Made by a program: the position numbers and the translations under genes | NCBI GenBank assembly: GCA_932521025.1 | Contig: OW051468.1 | Location: 6,510,064 to 6,574,063 of the forward strand | Reading direction: 5' to 3' | Origin: Oscheius onirici | Taxonomy: Eukaryota; Nematoda; Chromadorea; Rhabditida; Rhabditidae | DNA length: 64,000 bases | The notes under the pieces: generated by a model | Database searches by the model: none | Told to the model about the DNA's origin: nothing | What the model saw: only the letters and a program-made list of their open reading frames with translations | Shown here: in pieces, positions 46,849 to 58,300 of the stretch | Layout: each line of letters begins with the position of its first letter | Numbering within the stretch: position 1 is the first letter of the stretch

Positions 46849-48718
46849 CCTGTTGTCGTTCGGCTGAGGATCAAAAATCCTGGAATTGGACAGGTAAAAC
46901 CTTTTTCTTGACACCTGAAAATTTTAAACTTTTTGGTGTGCGAACCACATCGAGAAATGAGAACAACTTTCGGCTAACGGCGTGGCGAGAAGTGAACGAA
47001 AGTGGCCTTGAGGGCACCATGGTTGAGACGAATTGTGATTCACTTCTCGCGTTACACCTCTTCAGCTGTTTTTGCGCTCTATTAAGTGTGCTAGAGAGAC
47101 AATGAATTGAGAGTACGGAGGTGAAGAAGGGGTGAATCTTATTGGATCGGTGAGGTTGACAAACTCGTTCGAGTGGGCAGAGGTGAAGGTCACAGACGGT
47201 TCTCTTCTCTGGACACTGTTCGTGGTTTCACCCCCTTTTCTCTCGATTCGAGTAATCTAATCATAGTATTTGCTGACTATTACTCTTTTTTTTCTGTAAT
47301 GTTTTTCTTGGAAGAGACACGTAGACCAAAAAGCTTCTCTCGAAAGTAAAAGCGCTAGTGTAACCCAAAGGCAAGTTGCAGAACAAATCGAAACCTAACA
47401 TTTTATAGCCCTCGCAAATATTTCTCGAAACGGTTCAAGCACAAACCTTATTGAATTTTGAGATCTACAAATGTGCCTGAACTTTTAGAGATTTACTCCA
47501 ATAAAACAAGAGAGAACAAAACAAGACGCCTGTTTGCTAGAGCGATCTAGGCGGAAGATAATAAACTGTAAATAGGTAAAGAGATGTCGTGTCGGCCAAA
47601 GAACTGGGTTTTCTTGATAAGGGCTTTGTTTTGCCAATTCCCACCTGCACGCCGGAACTCGTCTTGAACACGATGAAATGAAGCGCGGCACCAGCCGATT
47701 GGCAGAGAGGTCGTCGCCATAATTACCGACCAGATTGTGGGTCAGCACGAGTAAAAATAAGAGTCAATTGACATTTCGAGTTACGGACAATTCAAGCATA
47801 GCTGCGTACCTGAGTATTCAACGAAAATCGATTGCGAACAATGTAGCCATAGGGCTCAGTAGCACGTTCAAAAGTGCATAAAACAGGAAAATTACTGAAA
47901 TGGCGCAGGTAGGTTTGCTGCAAGCCAGACTAATAGACTCGGCTGCAAATCTCTCTTTTGTACAAAACTGGTCTTTCTGTCACTGTTGCCTTTTGTCCCG
48001 TCTTCCTCATATCCGAAACCAGCTCGCTTTCTCTCTCATTCACTCTATCGTTTTTCCAGAGTCGTACCCTCAGCCCGACGAACGACAATTACATTTCCGG
48101 GGCCGGCCTTCGAGTCAAAGAGGGCCCACGTGGAGCGACTTGTTTTAAATCTTTGACAGACCACAATAGAGACAGAATTTGTCGTCTCTCAGTCTGAGCA
48201 TCTTGTTTAACACTCTTTCCGTGGGAGTGACAACTGGATGACGAACACATGATGGATACAACGACCAGTGCTTGTCCAGAAGGATAAACCAAGGAGAATC
48301 GTGGTGGTCTTGTTTCGATACAATTTCTGGAAGAAAAGAAAAGAAGTAGGTTGAAGTTCCAATGCCTCTGCCCAAGTTTTTCTAATCTCAAACTTTTGCC
48401 CAGTACTTCAGAACACTACAGAAATAGAACGGGAACAAAATCTTTTTTTTAACGAAAGTTGTAATGGTTGAAAATACGGAGACAAAAACACTGCTAATAG
48501 AAAGATTTCGAGCTTTCAAGGAGAAGCAACTGAACGTCTGACCATTTCTTTACTTTTTCTTCCAAAGAGACTTGCAATCAGCAGTCATTGACTATTCCTC
48601 AAGGGACACAACGCTCCCCTAATAACTTCGTTGCTCTCTTCAATCCCGCCCCTTCTTCATACATTTCCCGCCCATTTGTCAGAGAGGTGCTCACCTGTCA
48701 GCCGTTCGTCACTCATCT
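46849..48718. other. intergenic region between divergent genes
   Basis: It lies between the reductase (-) and the adaptor-like gene (+) and should hold both promoters. No exon chain or clear repeat is seen beyond a scattered GTTCTGCAA/ACAAATTTGTAG-like motif near 47.37 kb. Confidence 0.4.
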
Positions 48719-51700
48719 ATGCCCCCGGCCGTGTTGCTGTCTCTTGGCCATTTTGCTCCTCCAACAGTCGCCCATTTGAGAGCATTCGAGCGAGCGAGGG
48801 ATTTTTGTCATGTCGCTTTGGATGTTCGGATCGTTGAAGGAATTTTGGCACCTTTGCCCGGAATTTGTCACGGAATTTCGGCCAAGCATCGTATGCGAAT
48901 GGTTGAGGCGGCCGTCAGAAGAAGCAACTGGTTGAGGTTCGCTCTATTTTTATCCCTATTTTTTATTTGGGGTTTTGAAATTGGTTGAAACGCCTTGAAA
49001 TAGCCGTGATCCACTAACTTGCCTAACCATCTTGACATCGTATAAATCGTTAATTTGAAAGACCACGACAGTTCGATTAGCACTCTTTTTATCGAAGCAT
49101 GATTTAAAGTTTACCCCTCTGTTGTTGATTTTCACCTGAGGGAATTAAACTAGGGGAGTTCCTGGCGGGAACATGAACTTCGGCTCAAATTTCTCCCGGA
49201 ACTGACTTTCTGACTCTTGACTCTCTATTTCCAGACTCGGCTCCTGGCAATGCTCCCAATCGTCCTCTGTTCCACGACCAATCACTACAGTCTTTCATTA
49301 TGCAACAGAGAGCGGCAGAAAGTACGGCGAAGAGACGAGACTCTTTCTGCTCTGTGGAGATAATTTGCTTCTGGGAATGGGCGAGGGACATGCCGGAATG
49401 TGGACCCAACCGGAGGTGAGTCTTTCTCGCTTGTCGAGTAACAACCAATCCATTATCCGACACTTGTTCTCGGGCAGACTGGCAAACAAATCAAAACACT
49501 AAGATTGATGAGGGACTCTTTCAGCTTGACTCTTTGCTCTCCCACCACGGACTCTTGGTAGTCAAGAAGGGCTCAGCGTTGGGAGACTTTATCTACAGAC
49601 ACGAGATTTTTCGTCGTCATCAGAAGAATATTCACATTATTGAGGACGAGACTTTCCCAAACTATTTGAGCTCCGACAGAGTCAGGTAGTCATTGCAGGC
49701 GAACAGATGAAGAGAAAGACTTTAGAATTGCTCTTCAAAGAGGAGAGTCGGTTCGATACTGTATCGACGACGATGTCTTGGAATATATTCAAGATCTGCA
49801 TCTCTTCGAGTCAGGTCACGACTCTCTTCCTCCACCTTCGCCTCCCAGTCCTCCAAGGATTGTTCCCAGCTCTTGGAGAACGCCTCCGCCTTCTGAGACT
49901 TCGGGAGAGAGCTGCAATAGCGACCATCCTTCCATTCTAACTGCAGTAAGTTGGTTTGGAAACAAACTTTCCTGATTCCCGTTTTTCAGAAGCAGCTCTT
50001 CGACATTGTGGATAATCCCCCTCTTCCAGCTTCGGACTCCCCGCTGCTTATGGCCCCAATTGAAAGTGTGGTTGAATTGGACCAATTAATGGAGAAAGAG
50101 GGGAGGAAGGAACACTGCAGTGCCACAATAATAACATCGAGTCCGAGGCGGAAGAAGAAGATCAAACCGCCACCCTTGGACTCTATTCAACCAAAGTCCT
50201 TGAGTCCCACATACGACAATGTGACGTTGGATGAACTCCTGGAGGCCAGCACGTCATGGGCAGAGTTTATGGGCAAGCAGAAAGAGGAACCGAGAAAAGG
50301 TACTTTACTTATATTACAGGTCCTCTTGTTAGGAATCTTTGTTGAGAATCCACAAAAAAAACCAATACAAAAAGAAAATCAGTAGAGCTAGAAAATGCAG
50401 AATCGATCGTTAGAAATCGGAATTTATGGGACATGGGATCTGAAGTACAACCAAGAAGCGTACAGTCAGCATTACTATCGAGTGGACCAACTGCGAGTAA
50501 GCAGCAAGAAACAAGGAGAGACGCTGTACCAACACCACTGTAGGAATGTCGCGTGAGAAGGTACCGAGATATTTGTAAAATGGTATGCCCATACCATAGA
50601 TGGAAAGCTACCAGAACATGGGTACACTTGGGTAACTACCGCTGTCAAGAAACTTGTTGTTCCAAAAAGAAGTCCAAGAAGAGTACACATGCCGTTCGTG
50701 TAGAACCGCCAGAGAAAATGATTCAAGAAGACTTGAAGTACAAGAGGAAAGAAGATCCATGCGGAAAGAAAGAAGAAAACAGTCTCCCAACTACTTTATT
50801 TCAAGGGTTGTACTCGATGGGGAGGTTCTTGCGACGGACCATTCCATCTCCCTGGAACCACTCGCGGCGGAACTGCTTGGCAGCCCCGTCCGGAGTATTG
50901 GTCCACTCGATGGTGATGCGGTCGTTGTTGGTGTCCTCTTGGCCGAAGGCGAAAGCATCGCAGCTGACAGCCATCAGAGTAGCTTCCTTGGGATCGAGAC
51001 AGCCGCAGGCAGGATCGACGCCGAGACGCTTCATGTTGGTGGTCTTGATGGCCCATCCAATGCGACGAGCAGAGGAATTGACGATCTTGATGTGGTAGGT
51101 GTGCTTGTCATCGTAGGGCGCGTTGAAGACGATCTTGGTGCCGGGCTGGGTAGCGATGTCTCCGGGGGGAACAGTGGCCATGGCGATCCGATGGAAGTTT
51201 TGGTTTCTCTGCAGAATCGCTCGCCTTTTATATGTTTTGCAGTTCCTAATTGTGCTTTTTTTATGGATAACCTTTCAAGTTTCGATGTTTGCTTAGAAAC
51301 TTTTAGAAAAGTTTCTTTATTGAGCAATCAGCAAACTTTTGAAAAGTTTTGTTTTTGTTAGGAGCTCTTTGCAACAATTAGGATTCTCGACCAGAAATTA
51401 CGTGTCAAGTTGGGATCGAACTTTCTTCATGACTACATTTACGGAACTTCAGACAATTTCCTGCAGCACTGAAATTTGAATTTTAAAAAACAAGATATGA
51501 GTGGCTCATGGCTAATACCCAAAAGATTTGCTCTTTTCTTCAATAAGTTGTGTTCCAACTTTTGGAGGGCTGGTGCATTTCAGTTCAGCCGAAAAAGTAA
51601 TGATCTTGACAATAAGATTGTTTTCAGAGAAACCTCCCCGCCGAGAACCTTCCAAATCACTGCCATCCGCTCCACCTCCGCCTATTCCGCCTCGACCTAC

Positions 51701-52049
51701 CACAAGCAATCAAAAGAGTTGGTTTTGCAATCGGAAGCAAGAAGAGGATCTTGTGGGGATTTGCGCAACCGATCGCAGGAAGTTGGGACAACTTTCGCCG
51801 GAAATTTTCCGGAAATGGACGAAATTCGAAGACGAATGGTTTGTTCTCTCAACTTTGCAGCAATATGGGAGTTTTAGTAAGCACACGAAGGCCAGGAAGA
51901 CTTCCAGTGCTCGTTACATTGAACATTTTCGGTCGCATTCCCCTCCAGACCCTCCAGTCATGTCCCAGTCTTTGGTAGAAGGAAAGGGTGTAACTCTCAC
52001 ATTCAGACGATATCATCTGGCTCCGACAGCCCCAGAAACTACTGTATAA
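48719..52049 (+). CDS. unidentified proline-rich, adaptor-like protein (about 541 aa), host of an antisense MSP gene
   Basis: Seven exons (48719-48936, 49235-49415, 49525-49685, 49726-49945, 49990-50299, 50383-50496, 51628-52049) join with every phase preserved. The ATG choice is the least certain part. Residues 70-190 look globular ([36 protein letters not shown], then [18 protein letters not shown]). Beyond this are Pro/Ser segments ([15 protein letters not shown]), a basic [10 protein letters not shown] patch, a tyrosine in PTYDNV that could be an SH2/PTB docking site, and an SH3-ligand-like [12 protein letters not shown]. These suggest a signalling scaffold, by inference only; I could not assign a PTB, PH or other domain. 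The last intron (50497-51627, 1131 bp) contains the MSP gene on the opposite strand. Confidence 0.6.
50801..51181 (-). CDS. msp: major sperm protein (copy 1)
   Basis: A single-exon, 126-aa MSP. MSP is the nematode sperm cytoskeletal protein that polymerises to drive amoeboid crawling and is also released as a signal to oocytes and sheath cells. The sequence is almost the textbook [23 protein letters not shown] at the start, [37 protein letters not shown], and the end [14 protein letters not shown]. The usual length is 127. Copy 2 has the identical protein. TATAAAAG lies at 51225-51232, about 45-50 bp before the ATG. A GATA-type site (GGATAA) sits further upstream, as in other MSP promoters where GATA factors drive sperm expression. 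The gene is nested antisense in the last intron of the adaptor-like gene. Confidence 0.97.
   Translation of the reverse strand: MATVPPGDIATQPGTKIVFNAPYDDKHTYHIKIVNSSARRIGWAIKTTNMKRLGVDPACGCLDPKEATLMAVSCDAFAFGQEDTNNDRITIEWTNTPDGAAKQFRREWFQGDGMVRRKNLPIEYNP
51225..51232 (-). promoter_or_regulatory. TATA box of MSP copy 1
   Basis: TATAAAAG read on the minus strand, conserved in both cassettes, with GGATAA about 35 bp further upstream. Confidence 0.6.
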
Positions 52050-52302
52050 ATCGTTTATATCTGTTGTACACAATCCGTTCAATATGCTTGGTAAGGGGAG
52101 GGGGGATCTAACCGTCAGTCGGAAGGGAAAAGGTTTTTGTCATCTCAAAAAGGAGCAGCCATTTTTCGGAAAACTTTCTGATATTTTGGAATCTTTTTGA
52201 AAACAGTACGATCCACAATTTCGCAGAATATATATAGCCCGAAAAATGGCCAGTCACTGATAATCGAGAACGAGTTGTTTTGAGCATTGCACACAAAATA
52301 AA

Positions 52303-55300
52303 TTAAGGTGATAAGTGAGAGTCCAACTGGATATGTCGTTCGGCGCTGCTGGCATGTTGTCGTTGTTTCGGAGTGTCTTCTCCAATCTGATGGGCGAAGA
52401 GCCGCATTTTCGAGTTAAAGTCCAGCCGTTCTCCGTCCTTTGGTTGTCTCTTGTCCTGCAACAAGTGCCTACTTTCACACGCGACCTTTTTTGCGGAGCA
52501 AATCTGCATAGAGTGCTCTCTTAGCGCTCCACAAAGGAACTTTCGGAACTCACCTGCATCTCGTTGAGTCTCCTTTGACGGGGGTCTCGATAGACCTCGT
52601 GAGCTCCCACAATACCGGGTGAATCGACTTCGGGAGATGTTGGACTGTCGTTGTACTGCTGCTGCACGACAGGAATGTTTCGAATCTGACTTCGACTGGA
52701 AGTGGGCGTCGAGGAAGTAACATGACTGAAATATGATCGGTTAAGATACTTTAAGAGTCAGGCAATAAAAATAAGTAAATAGTAATTACCTGCTAGAAGG
52801 TTGCACATCGTCAATCAAAGTCTCCGTTCTTGGCCTGCCCTGATTCACCAAAGCTACAGCCGGCTGCACAGAGACTCGTTGTCTGCTCTGCTCAGCAGCC
52901 ACATTCAAAAGAGTTCTGTATCTTCGAGTCTCCTCTTCAGTCATGTTGATTCCTTTCGCATCGAGTCTATCTAGTTCCTCTTCCACCGACTCTCTGGTCT
53001 AAACGACTTTTCGGAAAAAAGACTGAAGGACAGTACCATGAGGCTCTGTGCCCGTTGTTCCAGCTCCCTAATATCCAGGCTGTCCTCCATTTGTGGTCGA
53101 GAAGTTGGTCTAGCGACACGAGAAGGAGCTCCACCAGCCTGAGCAGCCTGAATGGCCAGAGCTTGAGTTATAGCCGTCGGAACAGCTCCCGGCACAGGTC
53201 CTGGTCTCCTCTCTTCTTGTCTTTCAAATTCTACCGGTTGTCTCACAGCCACTGCCGGTTCCTGACGAAATCCGTTCATATTCAGACTGACAGGTCTCTC
53301 AGAGGGTCGAGTCGCCTCGACTCGAACAGGCTGGCGGGTAAGAGAGGTGTAGTTGGGAAGGGAATGGTTACTGTGAGTGAGGGAATCGGCTATGGGCGAC
53401 GACTGTGCTTGAGGAGGAGTTGAGACCGTGCCCTGGAACATGCCGGAATAAAACTCAAAAAAGGAAAAATGTGTAGTCAGGCTCGATGAACTTATGGGAA
53501 ACTTACCGCTCTGTGAATATCAATCTGGCTGACTCGATGAGACGACGATGAATACCCAGCCGATTGCAACGGATTTGATGACTTTGGTGGAGCAAAAAGA
53601 TTAGTGGCACTCGGAGGTCGATACAGTCCTCCAGGACTTGGGGCCGTCTTCCTCAAAGAGGTCGGACTGGGACACGTTATCCTTCCAGGCTGCACAACAA
53701 TTGGTCGATTTGACTGACGGTAATGGGCTGGCAAACGGTCAAAACCGGCTGTGCTTCCCGCTATGCTCCTCTGTGACATGGTCGCATTCGGCTAAAGTAG
53801 ATTTCTTTCAAATACTATCGTGATAACCTACGTCGTTTTGGTAAAGTTCGGAAGCCGAAATGGAGCGAGCATGACGCGTCAAGTCGTTTCCAGGCGGAGC
53901 AAAAGCTGATACTCTGCTTTGAACTAAACTTGACTATTTTTTTTTGAAGAATAAGGTAAACTACTTGGCTGTTGTCGTTGTTGATAGGCTGGTGGTGGCG
54001 GTTGAACGGGAGAGTTTCGATATTCACTGGCTTTGGAAATTGAAGAGTAGTTGAGATCGTGACTTCCCGTGTCCAGAGTTGAGTGAAGAGACTGGGACAT
54101 CCCGTTGGAGATATTGTTCGAAGCCGTCACACCCTGAACATAATATATTTTTTACACAAGGACTGTAGAGTATAGAGAAAATGGAACGTCACTTACCGAG
54201 GGCCTCTCTCCGTCCAGCCACTGATGCAGACCGTTTCTGTTGGCAGCCCCCTTTTTCACCTCGAATCGAACTTCGGGGCCACTTCGCTGCATCAGCATGG
54301 CAGCTCTGAAAATATAATTCTACACTCTGCCTCTTCTAGCACCATCTGGAGTTGAAATTTATTGGAACCTAGTAACTCTTGTTAGCTGTGTTCTGCGAAT
54401 TTGTAGAAAAACCCAAGTCTACAACTTTTCAATGCATCAGAGTAACAAGAAGGAAGCCAAGCAGAGTCACTCTAAAAACAGGCTTGTAAAAAGTGTAAAG
54501 CGATCATCGGAGTTCAAAAATTGAATAAAATATTTTGTCACATTTCCCAAAAATGGCGATATTAAAGCTTGGGTTCGAAATTCACAAAAAAGACTTACTC
54601 TTCCTGAGTGATGGCCAATAGAGAATTTCCATTGACCGAAAGTAGTTGATCTCCTCTCGATAGTCGGCCATCTTTTGAAGCCGGCGTATTGTCGACCACC
54701 TTCTTCACATAAATGCCAGTGTGTCTGTCACCGATACCCTGCAAAAATCATTATTTATCCAAAGAAAACAACACCTTATAGACCCCGACAATGACCATGG
54801 CTTAGCAGAAGACTGTCATTATGTGTTAATAGCTCGGGATTAGGAGAGCGAATGTCGTAAAGAGAGTGTCATTAAAGGCGGGACACAGCCGTGTATACTG
54901 CTTAGATGACTATCTTTTCTCGGAGAGGGGACGAGATTTCAACCCGACGAAAACTGACCTGTGCTGCTACAATACTCAGTCCGATTCCTCCGGAGCCTCT
55001 CTTCAGCGTCACCCTCACAATATCATCTCCGTTACTTCCGAAACTGTCTCCCTAAGTTTAACTTTGTTTTGTTTTGAGGAAAACTCACAAATTGTGTGGT
55101 TTGAAGACTGGTCAGCGTAGTCTGAGAAGCACTACGTTGCATAGGAACAAGGTTCTGAAAAGAACGGTTCTATTATCAGATAGCAAGACCACCCACCTGT
55201 TGCGTGTTCTGCTGACTGCTTTGATCGGCGAGACTGACTGAATTGCACAGACCCTTGGCCTCTAGCGCAAACAAATACTCTGCAAGTCCGGCTGGCACAG

Positions 55301-58300
55301 AACGAAGAGTCTCTGGAACTGTTCTCTTAACCGAGAAACTCTCTTCTAACTTGCCTGCTACATAGCCATCGGTCGCTGCCATAAATGGAAGAGATAGGTG
55401 GTCAACTTCCTCCAGAGTCAGGGGCAGACCATCTTGAACAGTCAGCTGGTCGGCTTGTCTCTCCGCCAGGCTGACGATTCGACCGACAACGTCAGCATCA
55501 CAGGGAATCTCGCCATTCTCGGTGTGGAAACGACTCAACAAATGCCGAACTTGGAGACTGTTGAGCTTGTAGCAGGTGGCTCCAAGTGTCGCGACGTCAT
55601 TTTTCTGAGCAGCTAGAAGAATCGCAGCCTGTTTGATGCGATCCAAATGACACTCGGCAGCCAACTCGACACCCATCTGTTCGGCCCAGCGGTGGATGTC
55701 GTCGATTCTTTGGAGAAGAACCATTCCCAGGCGAGTGGTCAAGGTGACGTGCTGAAAAGAGTTTCTTGTCGATGTAACAGGGAATAAAACTCACAACTGT
55801 ACCAGATCCGATCAGCGTGTTGAAGAGAACAGCATTGATGGCGTGGAACATGTGTCCACTGACTTGGATGGTCAGGGCGGCATTCAGACGGGATGACCTG
55901 GCTATCCGGAGAGTGTTATTCAGAAGAGAGAGCAGGTCATCTAGAAGTGAAAATGTTCAATATTTTTGAGTCTATGGATCTCACCACGACCCAATTATCA
56001 AAAAAGCCAACTTACGAGTGGCCGCATCATTCGAGATGTGCGTGTCGAGCAGAGGTTGAGCAATTGGCCTTATAGCTCCGACCAGCACTGTACAGAGACG
56101 CCTGAAGACCTGTTCGACCATCGTTGAAAGATTTCCCGATCTCGGTAGTCGAAGATCGGGATTATGGTCGACGAAGAACGAAAACTCGCTAGCATTGGCC
56201 AGCCAGAACAAAAGTTCGTCCTTATTTGTACACTCCTAAAGCTTTTAGTTTGAAGAAAAGACCAGGCAAACCTCGGAGATCTGTCCCAAATGGTGATCGA
56301 TTCTTTTGCAGAACTGAACCAAGTACGGCTTTGAATGACTGTGGAAGAATTTTAAGGCCAAGTAAAGCGCATAGGATGGAGCTAGTCGGAACTGGACAGA
56401 GTCTGTGAAACCTCTGGACATCACCTGAATATTTTATATTTTTGGTGCTAATCTTACTCACCTCAACAAGATAGTCCCATACTTTGTAATCCCCAATCTG
56501 GAGACTGATTGGGAGAGACGTGTAGGCATTGGACACTTTGACAGGAAGTCTTTGCTCCATGTGTTCACTCGACTGTCGGGAGCTGGTTGAGGCAGTCAAG
56601 CTGGAAAGATTTTTTTAGGTTTGATCATGTTCTAATCGATCTCTATACCAGTCATTATATCGATAATTTTACACCTTATTAACCATTCTATGAGAAAAAA
56701 ATTTCTAGAGTGTGTGGCGTACATACTTTCACAATCTAGCTATTCACCCTGCCTTTCCAAGACCCCTATACTCATACCAGTACGACTCGTTCTGCTACCA
56801 CGCAGCCCAAATGTCTCAGAGTTCAAGCTGTACTCACAGTTTCCTCAGTTGATCGGAAGAAAAGTTCGGCAAAGTGCTATAGGCACTGAGATTGTTGTTA
56901 CTCTCTCGCGTCTTGTCTCCACGTTTCCGAAAAAGATGTGGACTGGCCACAGACTGACTATTGGAATCAGCATATCGAACAGAGGAAGTCAGTTGTTGAC
57001 TTGAGGCGTAGCGCCTCATTGGGAACTAGAAGATAGGTTGAAAAGGAAATCAAAAAAAATAATAAGGAACTTTTTAAATCTTCGTGGGCGGTAAGGAGAC
57101 CAAAACAGTCACACGCCTGGCGTAATCGATGGCCGAAGACGGAATTATCAATGGCCGAAGAGCGGTCTGTGAGCAAACATACGGAGGATGGCTTGACCAT
57201 TGCCACATTTGGAAAATGGTCTGGATCGGTCGGAAGAGGAAGAAAGGAGCAGAAAAACATCATAATTGTACGCCCCGTGAAGAAGAGAAAGTGAGGATTA
57301 TAGACAGGAAAACGAGAGGAGAAGGAATGACTCAGAAGCGACTTCTGATAGAGGCTGTGAATCAGGAAGGACAGGCAATCGATGTTCTCGCCGGCCTGCG
57401 GATTCACTCTCAAAATACCGAAAAAGCAAATAAGGAGGTGAGACAGATGCACGAGTCTTTTTCACCCCCACTATCTCTCTATATTAGAGGAAGCGATCAG
57501 TCGCTCTTCTTTCCCAGTGGCTTCCATTTTACTGCAGCCACTATTTTGTTCAATCCTCCAAACCAAAAGTATGAATGCCAAGAAACTTTCTTTGGATAGA
57601 ACGAAATTTGGCGTTACTGACAAAAGTCTCAGTTGCATACCAGTCCTTACGCTCCTTCGGAAGAACTTGCTCATATCGTGCACTTTTAAAGCTAGTTTAC
57701 TTGTCACATATCTGTCTACTACAAAAGCGCAATGGTGTCTGTGGTAAACTGTTTATTTTATTTTTTGTTTGTTTGTGTTTGTCCATGGCCACGAACAAGT
57801 CAGGACAAGTTAGCTTTTCTTAGGATTAGATTGTTAGTATTGAACTTAGAGTGGGAACGAGAAATCTAATGCTGGGACAACATTAATCACACTTCTCGGC
57901 GCCGCAGGCGCCATGGCGGCGACAGCCGTTGTAGACGGCTGGTCTAAACTATCTAAAGCGCAGTGGTGTCTGTGGTGGACTCTGTTTGGATGTGTTTGTT
58001 TGCCCATGGCCACGAGATTCGACAAGTCAGAAATTGTCAGGATTAAAGTCACTTTTGAACTTGGAGTTAGTTGAGCGAAGTTAGGTTTTGTCAACGGTCA
58101 AGTTGGGTGGGAATTCAGAATCTATGCTTTTGCGTTGTATGTTTGAGCGCCGCAGGCGCCAGAGCGGCGAAAGTCGTCGTAGACGGCTGGTATTCTTCAA
58201 ACTGCAATTTCTGCAAAATTTGTCAAAAATTACCCCTAGACGATTTTGACAAAAATTATGCATTTTGAAAAAACTGGGGATACTCGACATGTGTTCTCTG

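Larger units (their letters stand above)
50738..51471. repeat. inverted duplication, copy 1 (MSP cassette)
   Basis: About 734 bp, nearly identical to the reverse complement of 62329-63063. It spans the MSP gene, its TATA region and about 290 bp of 5' flank. Edges are sharp: AGTACAAGAGG on the 3' side of MSP and CAGCACTG on the 5' side. Only two mismatches were noticed, near the 5' edge. Confidence 0.9.

Noticed and set aside
50654..51361. 235-codon frame antisense to MSP copy 1 (and the 212-codon one opposite copy 2)
   Set aside because: Shadow of the C-ending codon bias of MSP; the repeated frame follows from the cassette duplication.
57129..57599. 156-codon plus-strand frame inside an afadin intron
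   Set aside because: No family match, no supported splice partners; composition fits chance opening in intron sequence.
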